Source of the DNA: an uncultured Elusimicrobiales bacterium
GTDB taxonomy: Bacteria > Elusimicrobiota > Elusimicrobia > Elusimicrobiales > Elusimicrobiaceae
DNA: 14,819 nucleotides
NCBI GenBank assembly: GCA_944322775.1
Contig: CALUQA010000164.1
Span: forward strand, 1 to 14,819
Direction: 5' to 3'
Below the pieces are notes generated by a model. It saw only the letters and a list, made by a program, of their open reading frames with translations, made no database searches and was not told where the DNA came from. The translations under genes and the position numbers were made by a program. Of this stretch, positions 5,329 to 13,839 are shown in pieces; the first letter of the stretch is position 1, and each line of letters begins with the position of its first letter.

Positions 5329-6747
5329 ATGCTAGTACATGACACTTTTTGCAAAATTGTTGCCACAGTGGGGCCGGCCAGCCAGTCGCCAGAAATGTTG
5401 GAAAAACTGGTTCAGGCGGGGGTATCGGTTTTCCGCTTAAACTTCAGCCATGGCACCAAAGAAGAAATGACGGCCCGCGTCAATACCATACGTGCGCTGG
5501 AAAAGAAATACGGCATTTGTTTGGGCATTTTGTGCGATTTGCAGGGTCCCAAACTGCGCGTAGGCAACTTTAAAAACGGGGAAGTGCTGTTAAAAGAAGG
5601 TCAAAAATTTACGCTGGACATGACGGGGGAAGACGGCGACGAAACCCGCGTCACCTTGCCTCACCCGGAAATTTTTAAAGCCATGCACCCGGGATTGGAG
5701 CTGCTTTTAAACGACGGGCTTATTCGCTTGCGCATTGATGACAACACCGACAGCGTTGCCCATACCACCGTCACGGTGGGGGGAGCGCTTTCCAACCACA
5801 AAGGCGTCAATGTGCCGGGGGTTAAATTGCCTATCAGCGCTTTAACCGCCAAAGACCGCCAAGACTTGAAACTGGCTGAAAAGCTGGGGGCCGATTTTAT
5901 CGGTCTTTCCTTCGTGCAGCAGCCCGAAGACTTGCTGGAACTGCGCAGCCTGATGACCAGCCAAGCCAATATTATTTCTAAAATTGAAAAACCGTCCGCC
6001 GTGGAACACCTGCAGGAAATTATTGCTCTTTCCGACGCGGTGATGGTGGCCCGCGGGGATTTGGGCGTAGAAGTAAGCACGGAAATGGTGCCCGTTTTGC
6101 AGCGGCGCATTGTGGATATGTGCCGCCGGGAGAAAAAACCCGTCATCATTGCCACCCAAATGCTGGAAAGCATGATTAACAACGTCACCCCGACCCGTGC
6201 CGAAGCTTCTGACGTGGCCACGGCCGTGTATGACGGGGTGGATGCGGTGATGCTCTCTGGAGAAACAGCTGCGGGCAAACACCCGGTGGAAGCCGTAAAA
6301 ACCATGCACAACATTATTCACACAGTGGAACAAGACGAACGCTACCACCAGAATTTGCTGCGCCGCGACAAAATTATTGACGAAAATGCCGAAACGGCCA
6401 TCACCGTTGCCGCCGGCATTGCCGCGCGCGCCGTTCAAACGGCAAACGTTATCGTCAACTTTACAGATTCGGGCAAAACCACCCTTAAAACGGCCAAATT
6501 CCGCCCGGGGGTGCATATCCTTTCCTTGACGCCTAAAATCACCACAGCACGCCATATGGCGCTGATTTGGGGCGTTACCTCTGTAGTGGTAAAGGACTTG
6601 CAAACCTTTGAAGACATTGAGCAAGAAGCCCGCCGCGCCGCGCTGGAAAGCGGCCTGGTGCAGAAAGGGCAGGAAATTGTGGTTACGGCCGGCATTCCGG
6701 TGGGACAGTCCGGCAAAACCAACTTGCTCTACATCATTAAAGCTTAA
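5329..6747 (+). CDS. pyk: Pyruvate kinase, PykA-like, predicted K+-independent
   Basis: A 472-residue glycolytic enzyme making ATP and pyruvate from phosphoenolpyruvate and ADP in the cytoplasm. The TIM-barrel motifs are complete: VFRLNFSHG (34-42), DLQGPKLRVG (70-79), the catalytic lysine and metal ligand in SKIEK (K218, E220), ARGDLG (D244) and ATQMLESM (275-282), then MLSGETAAG. The C-terminal regulatory domain (from about 345) is present and ends with GIPVGQSGKTN. Instead of the DTKGPE of K+-dependent enzymes it has DLQGPK, so Leu, Gln, Lys and Val occupy the positions called 113, 114, 117 and 120 in the rabbit enzyme. That combination is known for K+-independent pyruvate kinases. It is a single-gene unit with its own promoter and strong terminator, diverging from alaX. 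Confidence 0.96.
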   Translation: MLVHDTFCKIVATVGPASQSPEMLEKLVQAGVSVFRLNFSHGTKEEMTARVNTIRALEKKYGICLGILCDLQGPKLRVGNFKNGEVLLKEGQKFTLDMTGEDGDETRVTLPHPEIFKAMHPGLELLLNDGLIRLRIDDNTDSVAHTTVTVGGALSNHKGVNVPGVKLPISALTAKDRQDLKLAEKLGADFIGLSFVQQPEDLLELRSLMTSQANIISKIEKPSAVEHLQEIIALSDAVMVARGDLGVEVSTEMVPVLQRRIVDMCRREKKPVIIATQMLESMINNVTPTRAEASDVATAVYDGVDAVMLSGETAAGKHPVEAVKTMHNIIHTVEQDERYHQNLLRRDKIIDENAETAITVAAGIAARAVQTANVIVNFTDSGKTTLKTAKFRPGVHILSLTPKITTARHMALIWGVTSVVVKDLQTFEDIEQEARRAALESGLVQKGQEIVVTAGIPVGQSGKTNLLYIIKA

Positions 6748-6765
6748 ACTGCCAACGAATCACTC

Positions 6766-6793
6766 AAAACCCGGCTAATCAGCCGGGTTTTTT
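6766..6793 (+). terminator. Strong intrinsic terminator after pyk
   Basis: An 11-bp stem, AAAACCCGGCT (6766-6776) with AGCCGGGTTTT (6781-6791), with loop AATC, runs into six T (6788-6793). Between here and the next terminator (6794-6919) I see no gene or clear signal. Confidence 0.95.
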
Positions 6794-6919
6794 ATTTCTC
6801 CTTACAGCGTTTCAGAGCCACACAGCCCTCACCACAAAAACGCACACGATAGAAAGAGGCATGGATAATACTGTGTGATTTTTCGAACAGCCATTTTATG
6901 ATGAGCAGTTTAAATAGGC

Positions 6920-6951
6920 AAAAAAAATCCCCGGCAGTTAGCCGGGGATTT
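6920..6951 (-). terminator. Strong intrinsic terminator of the giant minus-strand gene
   Basis: A stem of 11 bp, AAATCCCCGGC (6925-6935) with GCCGGGGATTT (6941-6951), has a 5-nt loop. On the minus strand it is followed by eight T (complement of 6920-6927). It lies 15 bases after the stop codon. Confidence 0.95.
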
Positions 6952-6966
6952 GTAAATACAAACTAA

Positions 6967-9900
6967 TTAGTAGGCTTGCAAAATATCTTCCAACAACTGC
7001 ACGTCTTCGGCGGAAGTTTTGCCTGCATTCTTGCGCAGCGTATTGGCTCTGGCATTAGAGGCCTTTAAGCTTCTGCAAATATTGCGCAGTCTGTCTTCTT
7101 CCACTTTCACACGGCCGGATTCGGCAGGGTTAGTTTCCGCGTATTTCTGCAGCAATTGCTTCGTCCAAGTGTGATAGCGCACAAACTGGGCATAGGTTTC
7201 TGCCGTCACGGCGCTGCCGCCGCGTTTAATATTCTTGGCCAAGACGTCCAATTCGTTAATCAAGTCTTTGGCTCTCATAAAATCGCGGTAATTGTCCAGC
7301 ACTCCAAAGTCGCCTTCCGTCATATAAGTCGGTTTCTCTGCAACGCCCTGTTCCAAAGAACCGTTGACGCACAAAGCGGCTTGCAGTTTGGCAAATTGGC
7401 GCGTCAAGGATTCAGAAAGGTTGCTTTGTTTTAACACTTCCTGATAATCTTTGGACAAGGCCAGCAAGTCTGCAAAAGCGGGGCGCACGGCATCCATGCC
7501 CAGCACTTCGCTCAAAGCCACCAAGCGGTTCTGAATGGCGATCATACGGTTCAAGATGCTCACCATCTTCACTTCAGACGCCATCGTTACCACGCCATAA
7601 GGTGCCAATTTGTTTTTCAGGGTTTTAATGCTGTCTTTTTTGCCCTTCCACAAAGACACCAACATCGTATTGGCTTTCTTCGTATCCGTGCTCAGGCCAA
7701 ACGTCTTATAGGAAACGCTGTTGTTTGCAAGATCTTTTTCGGAAATCTTAACCAACGTCTGTTTTCCAAATATGACATTAGCAAACGCACGCGCAAAGCT
7801 GGCGGCCATGTTTCTGGTATTCCAGGCACCAACAGCCGCCACAATACCGGAATAGAGGAAAATTAAGCGGGCCGCCCAGCCGGAAGCATCCGGGGAAATC
7901 ATGGACAGCACACCGCTGGCCAACACGGCTGCATAAATACCGTAGATACCGTTGGCGTTAGCTTGGCTGTAGTTTTTGCTGGCCCAACCAGCCCAATATT
8001 TTTCCATCTTTTCCAAATCTGCAATTTGGGCTTCTTTGTCAGCCGTAGTAAGCGTATTATTCTGCAGAACTTGGTTTTTGCGTTCCTGCATGGTGGCCGT
8101 TACGTTATTTTGCAGGCGGGTGTTATCCAACTGTCCCGGCACGGCCGTACTCATGTTCAGCCCGATACCGGCCAACACCAACCCTACCATGCTCATCCAG
8201 CCGCCGTCGTAAGGCAACACGGCTAAAGCCAACGGAGCCAGCGCCAAACCCGTAAAGGAAATACCGGTTAACTGGTCGTCGGTAAACTTGCCTTTTTCCA
8301 CCCATTTGCTGGCTTGGCGGCGCACGAACAAGGACGCCACGGCAAAAGCCGTTACGGCTGCCTGGCCCCAAGTTCCCAAAGAGGTTCCAGCCACTTGGTT
8401 CAGCAACATCACAGAAGCCGCATAAGAAGCATAAGCCAAGGTAACACGCATCAAAGAATCTTTGGTTTCTTGTTGAGTTAAGAACTCTTTATCATATTCT
8501 TCTTTATAACGGCCTTCGTCCGTGTTTGCATAGGTCTTGGGCGCGGAAGAAAGTTTGTTCTTAACAGCGTTAAACAGATCAATCAGCGGTGCCGCAACAC
8601 CCGTTCCCAAGCCTTTAAGCAAGGAGGGGGTAATGGTCTTAAGCCCTTCCCATACTTTAGCCAAAGCTTTACCGGGGTGTTTCCAAGCTTTGATAATGTC
8701 CGCTTTTACGTTATCCCACATAGAGGTGTTTACAAACAACCCCAACGTGATGGTAGCCAAAAGGGCTGCCGCAGGAACGGCCACAAAGTCGTTGCCACCC
8801 TTAACAATTTTCGGCCACAGGAACGTGACGCCAGCCAGCAACACACGGGCCAATTGCTGATAAGTGGACATCTGCAGGTTGGCTGCCGTACGCATTTGCG
8901 GGTCTTTATAGTGGTTCAGCAACAACGGAGCAGACGAACGCAACAAGCTGGAAGCCAACACCAGCACCACCATCGGCAAGGCCAAGGCCATCAGGCTAAA
9001 CTCACTGGTGGGAGTCATACCGTTAATGCCGGAGAAAGTAGACAGCAGCAACGTGGCCAAAGAGAAAGCCAAAATGGTGAAGGTGGATTTATCCATACCC
9101 CATTTCTGCATGTGAGGCACCAATTCACCGGCTGCACGGGGGGTGACATAACCCACGCCACCAAACACGTTGGGAGCCACCGCTTCTACGGTAGGTGAAG
9201 CGTCGGCACTGGCAGCCTTTTTGAACGGAGCCACCATAACGCTGTCCACGTTCAAGCCAAAGAACATACCCAACATATTTACAAACTGCTTAAACGAGTT
9301 TGCTTTGTTAAGCGTAATTTGGAAATTGATATTTGGAGACGCTTCCAACATTTTTGCCATGGCCAACAAGTCGGTGGTGCTGTAAGGCGTGTCAAATTCA
9401 ACCGACACAGAACCTTGCCCATACAAATTATCCAGCACTTTGCGAGCCGCTTTGCTGGTGGCCAATTCCGCCAAGTGGCCGGGCTGACGGACATATTTAA
9501 ACTTTCCGTTTTCGTCCAAAGCCAGCACCATGCCTTTAGGCACTTTAAAGCCTTTTTTGGTGGAAGCACCAAATAAAGCCAACACAGAAGCATACCAAGA
9601 AGACGGCTCCTGATGCAGCACCGCCACCGGCGAAGAAGACAATTCCCCGTTGGCATAGCGGTAATACACAGGCACGTCGTTTTCAAAGTAAATCCAGCCA
9701 CCTTTTACAGAATGGCCTTCCGCCGCGTTTTGCTTTGCCCAGCCTTTGGGGCGGGAAGATTCCAGGATGGCCTCTCTGTTAACCTCTTGCAAACTTTGCA
9801 CCACACCGGTGAAAAGGTTGGATTCGGCAGACAAAACCGGCGTATCGTCATATACAATATGGCTTTCCGCTTTAAAATCCGGAGAGGCAATAATCTCTTC

Positions 9901-12900
9901 CAGTTCTTGGGCGTATTCGTCCAGCGGGATATGGTTGCTTAAATGTGCTAACGGCTGCGCAAACATATCCATCGTATACATGGAATACAAAGTTTTGCCT
10001 AAAACCGATTCATCTTCCAGTTTTTCGCTGGCAGCCAAACGGTTTTGGGTTTCCTCCGGCATGGTTTCGATGACTTGGTCAAACACGCTGTAATCCTTAT
10101 AAAGTTTAACCAAGGCTTTTTCTTTATATTGAACAGCGGCGGGACTATTCAAAATGTCGCGCAGTTCCGTAGCCAGCGGTTTAAGACGTTTTAAAGTGCT
10201 GCGGGCCGACGCGTTGGCCATGCTGCGCACATACACAGCAATCAGCTCTTTGCCGACTTTTTTGAACAAGTTGGCAATGGCAAACACCGGGATACCGCTG
10301 TAAAGATAGCCCGAAGAAGTGGACGTATTTTCTTTAACAGACGCCGCGGCCGTTTCTGCCGCAAGAGCAATTTCTTGCGCAGCTTGCTCTTGGGCGGCCG
10401 TTTCTGTTGCGGAAAGTACCGTTTCTGCGGTCTGTTCTTTTATATCAGCAACCGTGTTGTCCTGCTCCGCCGTGGCAGCTTGCGTTGCGGCAGCTTGCGG
10501 TTGAACAGACGCCAGAGAAGCCTGGTATTGCTGATAATAAGGATTCTTGCGATAGAGCCACGGAGCAATGGTGTACAAATAGGCTCCTTCTGCCCCATTC
10601 TGCAACATGTTTTGAATTTTGCCCGTTATCGGGTAGCCTTGCTGCTGCCAATACAAGTCAGTGGCATTCACTTTAAGCGAGTGCTGCATTTTGCGCGTTT
10701 GCAAAGCGCTAAAAGAGGCATACGCCGGGTCGGACAGCAAGCCTTGCTGCGGGGCTTGGAAACCCTGCAATTTTTCATAGGCATTGAGTTCTTTTAAATA
10801 GTCATTTAAAAATTGCGGTTTGCCCGTTTTAAACTTAAAGAAGTTACCCATGCCCAACTGGCGTTCCATTTCCGGGGTGACTGCCACCGGAACAAAGGGC
10901 ATAAGAACGTTCGTGGAGAACGGCAAGCTCATGCCGGCCATAAGCGGTTTGGCAAAAGACAGCGCCGAGGAAGTTTGTTCCACGCCGGCCGCCACGGTAC
11001 CCAACGTCTTGGCCGTCTGCAAAGAAGACACGGACGGAGCAACAGAAGACGCCACAAAAGCCGGTGCATTAAACGTTCTGGCCAGCGTGGAACCTTCTTG
11101 AATTAAAGAGCGCGTGCCCGTAAAAACCTGTTCGGTGCGGACGGTATTTGTAATAGCGGATTCAGCACGCAGCACCGTTTGTACCGCAGTTGAGGGAACC
11201 GGCGTGAAGTTCAAAGACAAAGTCAGGGCGGCAGCCGCCGTCTGGCGTTTGGCGGCAGAAGCTAAATCGCCAAAAAGTTGTTTGGTGTCATAAAGCAGAT
11301 TCGTTCCCCAATCCTTGGTGCTTTGCCACCAGTTATTCCATAAAGAAGGTTTCGGACCCGGATTAATCGGGTTGACGGGTCTCCAGGTTTGCACCGTTTG
11401 GCCCAAAGCGTTTACGCCCTCCGTCTGTACCCAAGCAGGAGAACGGGGCGTTGAAGTAACTGCAGCGGCAGGAGCCGTTTTGGCCGTCGTAACGGTTTGT
11501 TCGGCTGCAGCAGCGGCACGGGCGGCATCTTTTTCGGCCTGGGCAGCCACCCAAGCAGCTTCTTGGGCTTTTTTGGCTGCGTCCAATTCTTTGGCGGCAT
11601 TGAGCCATTCCTGCCCAACTCTGGAGGCTTCCTGTGCGCTTACGGCCGCGGCCTGTCTGCCGGCATTAGCCTGCGCGGCAGGGGCAGCCGCACGAGGAGC
11701 CGTGGGCGTGGCTATATGGGTCACAACACCGCTTTTCTTAGCGGCAGAAGCGGACGCCTTGCCAAAATTGCGCAGTTTGGCAATTGCTTTTACAGAACCT
11801 TGCGCCACAGATTTGACCAACATGGGCAAGGTAACCAAAATCGTCAGGATATCCAATGCGCCTAAACCGAAATTTACTTTTTCCTGGCGCTGATAGCGGG
11901 CAAATTTGTTATTGTCTTTGGCAAAATAGGGCTGGCTTTGTTCTTGGCTGATTAAACCTTGGCGCAACAAAGCGTTTGCCGCGGCCGATTTCATGCGGCG
12001 CTGGGTGCCTTCGTTCATATCGGTATAATCGGCTTGCAAGAGGTGTTGCCACATAGCAGCGGCCTTGTCGGCAGAAGCAGAAGCGGCAAACTGTCCTTCA
12101 TTGGCAAACAGCACGCCGGTCACCAACGGCCAGGAATAGTTTCCGCTGGTCAAAATGTCTTTGGCCAAAGCGGCGCTTCTGGGGTTGTTGTCGGTGGCCA
12201 GCATAACGCCGATGTCTTCATACACGTTGCCCATCGGCAGCTGATATTTCCCGTCTGTGGTCAACGGCTGCTTCGTTACAATATTCAAATCTAAATTAGG
12301 GTAATATTTTTTGGCAGTGTCGGTATCCAAATAAGCATAGCGGGCCGTATAGTTATCCAGGTGTTTGCCCGAAGAGGTTTGTTCCTGTGCCAAATTGCCC
12401 AAGCCTTCAAAAGAGATATAGCTGATGGTATGCAGGAATTTGTCGCCGCCGTTTTGCTTGGCGACATCACGCAAAAAGCTTTTCAATTTGCCGTAAGAAT
12501 AGTCCGTGTTAATACCCTGCAGCAAAGCAACCCCTTGCATTACCACCATCGGGGCCAGGGCTTCACGATGTTTGGAAACCATATAGTTGTAAATGGCATC
12601 AACGGCTTTATTGTCTTTGTATTGCACGGCTAAAACGGCCAGGGCTTCCATAATTTGCGTGCTGTATTGGCAGAGGGGAACAGAATGCAGGTTGAATTCA
12701 TATTCATTCTGTGCATTGCCTGCTTTCAAGCGGCTGCCGGTCTGTTCGCACAAGCCGTCTCTTTGCAGCATTTGTGTTAAAAAGGTGCGGGCCAGTTCTT
12801 CATCTTTGTCCGAAACACCATAGGTGGAAATAGCCTTCACCACCTGGGTGCTGCTGCCGATAACATTGCCGTTGGACATGTATTCTTCGCGGCCCAGGGC

Positions 12901-13497
12901 GCGGTTCCAAGAGGTCTCCACGTCCCAATCTCCCACCATTTTATAAGAAGATAAGCCTTTCAAGTCCATGCGCAGGCCAGCCCAGGCCCACGTTTGGCGG
13001 GGCAAGGTTTTTTTGTGATAAGCGGCAGAAGAAGAGGGGGTTCCTTCATAAATAAAATCTAAACGAGGCAACACCGTCACATAGCGCGAAGACGTGCTCT
13101 GCGCAGGGCCAATGGTGGCACCGCCGCGGCGGCGGTATTCTTCGGCTCTTTGGCGTTCTTCCTGCAAAACTTGTTCAATATAGGCGATAGCAGCTTCTAC
13201 GCTGTTGCCTTTAACGGCAGCGGCGGCAGCTTGTTTTTCCACCGCTTTGGTCAATTTGTCCATTTCGTCGGAATTGTTTTTGGGGGTTTCTTTAACCGGG
13301 GCGGTGTATAATTTAGGGCGGACTACACGCGTGTTATCCTGAGGTACAACATAATTTTGTTTTAATATATCACGCCGAGAGCCCAAGTTTATTTTGCTGC
13401 GTTGGGCGCGCACGGAGGACACGGCCTGTGCATACGACGGTGCCACCGTGGTAAACAGCAGAGAAAAGCTTAAAAACAACGATAAAAATTTAATCAT
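6967..13497 (-). CDS. Giant exported/membrane protein with helical N-terminal region and MFS-like C-terminal membrane domain (function unknown)
   Basis: A 2176-residue protein that I do not recognise as a named family. In order: a signal peptide (1-23 or 25, SYA/AQA cleavage); a charged coiled-coil-like stretch (about 75-125); a helical, repeat-like region (about 200-530) with the only periplasmic-side cysteine pair, C250 and C276; an isolated hydrophobic helix (about 545-562); an Ala-rich low-complexity linker (about 583-686); a second Ala/Gln/Thr-rich linker (about 990-1060); and a mixed domain (about 1250-1416) with GWIYFENDVPVYYRYANGEL. A membrane domain follows with about four helices (1468-1593), a 90-residue basic loop, and five or six more helices (1683-1911). 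The tail is helical (1912-2176). The membrane part recalls a divergent MFS permease. The start is supported by GAGGT six bases upstream. The frame is unbroken, so it is not a pseudogene. Confidence 0.8.
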   Translation of the reverse strand: MIKFLSLFLSFSLLFTTVAPSYAQAVSSVRAQRSKINLGSRRDILKQNYVVPQDNTRVVRPKLYTAPVKETPKNNSDEMDKLTKAVEKQAAAAAVKGNSVEAAIAYIEQVLQEERQRAEEYRRRGGATIGPAQSTSSRYVTVLPRLDFIYEGTPSSSAAYHKKTLPRQTWAWAGLRMDLKGLSSYKMVGDWDVETSWNRALGREEYMSNGNVIGSSTQVVKAISTYGVSDKDEELARTFLTQMLQRDGLCEQTGSRLKAGNAQNEYEFNLHSVPLCQYSTQIMEALAVLAVQYKDNKAVDAIYNYMVSKHREALAPMVVMQGVALLQGINTDYSYGKLKSFLRDVAKQNGGDKFLHTISYISFEGLGNLAQEQTSSGKHLDNYTARYAYLDTDTAKKYYPNLDLNIVTKQPLTTDGKYQLPMGNVYEDIGVMLATDNNPRSAALAKDILTSGNYSWPLVTGVLFANEGQFAASASADKAAAMWQHLLQADYTDMNEGTQRRMKSAAANALLRQGLISQEQSQPYFAKDNNKFARYQRQEKVNFGLGALDILTILVTLPMLVKSVAQGSVKAIAKLRNFGKASASAAKKSGVVTHIATPTAPRAAAPAAQANAGRQAAAVSAQEASRVGQEWLNAAKELDAAKKAQEAAWVAAQAEKDAARAAAAAEQTVTTAKTAPAAAVTSTPRSPAWVQTEGVNALGQTVQTWRPVNPINPGPKPSLWNNWWQSTKDWGTNLLYDTKQLFGDLASAAKRQTAAAALTLSLNFTPVPSTAVQTVLRAESAITNTVRTEQVFTGTRSLIQEGSTLARTFNAPAFVASSVAPSVSSLQTAKTLGTVAAGVEQTSSALSFAKPLMAGMSLPFSTNVLMPFVPVAVTPEMERQLGMGNFFKFKTGKPQFLNDYLKELNAYEKLQGFQAPQQGLLSDPAYASFSALQTRKMQHSLKVNATDLYWQQQGYPITGKIQNMLQNGAEGAYLYTIAPWLYRKNPYYQQYQASLASVQPQAAATQAATAEQDNTVADIKEQTAETVLSATETAAQEQAAQEIALAAETAAASVKENTSTSSGYLYSGIPVFAIANLFKKVGKELIAVYVRSMANASARSTLKRLKPLATELRDILNSPAAVQYKEKALVKLYKDYSVFDQVIETMPEETQNRLAASEKLEDESVLGKTLYSMYTMDMFAQPLAHLSNHIPLDEYAQELEEIIASPDFKAESHIVYDDTPVLSAESNLFTGVVQSLQEVNREAILESSRPKGWAKQNAAEGHSVKGGWIYFENDVPVYYRYANGELSSSPVAVLHQEPSSWYASVLALFGASTKKGFKVPKGMVLALDENGKFKYVRQPGHLAELATSKAARKVLDNLYGQGSVSVEFDTPYSTTDLLAMAKMLEASPNINFQITLNKANSFKQFVNMLGMFFGLNVDSVMVAPFKKAASADASPTVEAVAPNVFGGVGYVTPRAAGELVPHMQKWGMDKSTFTILAFSLATLLLSTFSGINGMTPTSEFSLMALALPMVVLVLASSLLRSSAPLLLNHYKDPQMRTAANLQMSTYQQLARVLLAGVTFLWPKIVKGGNDFVAVPAAALLATITLGLFVNTSMWDNVKADIIKAWKHPGKALAKVWEGLKTITPSLLKGLGTGVAAPLIDLFNAVKNKLSSAPKTYANTDEGRYKEEYDKEFLTQQETKDSLMRVTLAYASYAASVMLLNQVAGTSLGTWGQAAVTAFAVASLFVRRQASKWVEKGKFTDDQLTGISFTGLALAPLALAVLPYDGGWMSMVGLVLAGIGLNMSTAVPGQLDNTRLQNNVTATMQERKNQVLQNNTLTTADKEAQIADLEKMEKYWAGWASKNYSQANANGIYGIYAAVLASGVLSMISPDASGWAARLIFLYSGIVAAVGAWNTRNMAASFARAFANVIFGKQTLVKISEKDLANNSVSYKTFGLSTDTKKANTMLVSLWKGKKDSIKTLKNKLAPYGVVTMASEVKMVSILNRMIAIQNRLVALSEVLGMDAVRPAFADLLALSKDYQEVLKQSNLSESLTRQFAKLQAALCVNGSLEQGVAEKPTYMTEGDFGVLDNYRDFMRAKDLINELDVLAKNIKRGGSAVTAETYAQFVRYHTWTKQLLQKYAETNPAESGRVKVEEDRLRNICRSLKASNARANTLRKNAGKTSAEDVQLLEDILQAY

Positions 13498-13552
13498 AAG
13501 TTGACCTCAGTTAAATATAAAGACAAATCTATATATAGTCCCTTCTTCTATC

Positions 13553-13581
13553 AGTATACCTTTGCTGCAGTCATGTTTCAT
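13553..13581 (-). promoter_or_regulatory. Candidate promoter of the giant gene
   Basis: On the minus strand ATGAAA (complement of 13576-13581) and TATACT (complement of 13553-13558) are exactly 17 bp apart, four and five of six to consensus. The transcript would start near 13546, leaving a leader of about 49 nt with the GAGGT Shine-Dalgarno. Confidence 0.4.
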
Positions 13582-13602
13582 GGGCCCAAAGGCCTTTGCT
13601 GC
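13559..13602. repeat. Pair of 10-bp direct repeats in the giant gene's promoter region
   Basis: CCTTTGCTGC occurs at 13559-13568 and again at 13593-13602, 34 bp apart (about three helical turns). The first copy lies in the spacer directly next to the -10 of the candidate promoter, where a bound protein would affect transcription. Two copies only; chance is possible. Confidence 0.35.
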
Positions 13603-13808
13603 CTATAAATTTGGACCTATTTTTTATCTGGGCCCTAGGTTTTATAATGCAACAAAAGCCGCTCTTACAACGAAACGGCCAAAGCCCTTCTTTAAGAGTT
13701 ACCCATCAAACTGCACAAATTAGGAATAATTATAGTTTAAGTTAAAAAGACCCTTTTGTAAAGGGGGAAAATAAACATTCGGCTAAACGAGACCTCTGGC
13801 GAAAAAGT

Positions 13809-13814
13809 TATAAT
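13809..13814 (+). promoter_or_regulatory. -10 element for the MFS exporter gene
   Basis: A perfect TATAAT with no recognisable -35 at 16-18 bp. The transcript would start near 13821 with a leader of about 19 nt and no Shine-Dalgarno. The lack of a -35 could mean activator dependence. Confidence 0.4.
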
Positions 13815-13839
13815 ATATTTTTACGAAAAAGATTATTTT

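Larger units (their letters stand above)
13498..13839. other. 342-bp divergent intergenic region
   Basis: This lies between the giant gene (minus) and the MFS gene (plus). It holds the giant gene's Shine-Dalgarno (complement of 13504-13508) and a candidate promoter. It also holds two GGGCCC palindromes (13582-13587 and 13630-13635) able to pair with each other, AAAGGCCTTT (13588-13597), a small hairpin CCCTTT-TGT-AAAGGG (13751-13765) and TATAAT boxes at 13643-13648 and 13809-13814. I find no convincing small ORF: the ATG at 13574 gives only 11 codons. No tRNA-like fold is seen. A small RNA is possible but unsupported. Confidence 0.5.

Noticed and set aside
5842..6624. 260-codon minus-strand frame opposite pyruvate kinase
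   Set aside because: Shadow of a well-conserved coding sequence; no start signals, no plausible protein features.
11315..11893. 192-codon plus-strand Ala-rich frame opposite the giant gene
   Set aside because: It mirrors the Ala-rich linker on the other strand; GC-biased repetitive codons keep the opposite frame open.
13751..13765. Terminator at CCCTTT-TGT-AAAGGG
   Set aside because: The stem is short and AT-rich and is followed by GG and A residues, not a T run, on either strand.
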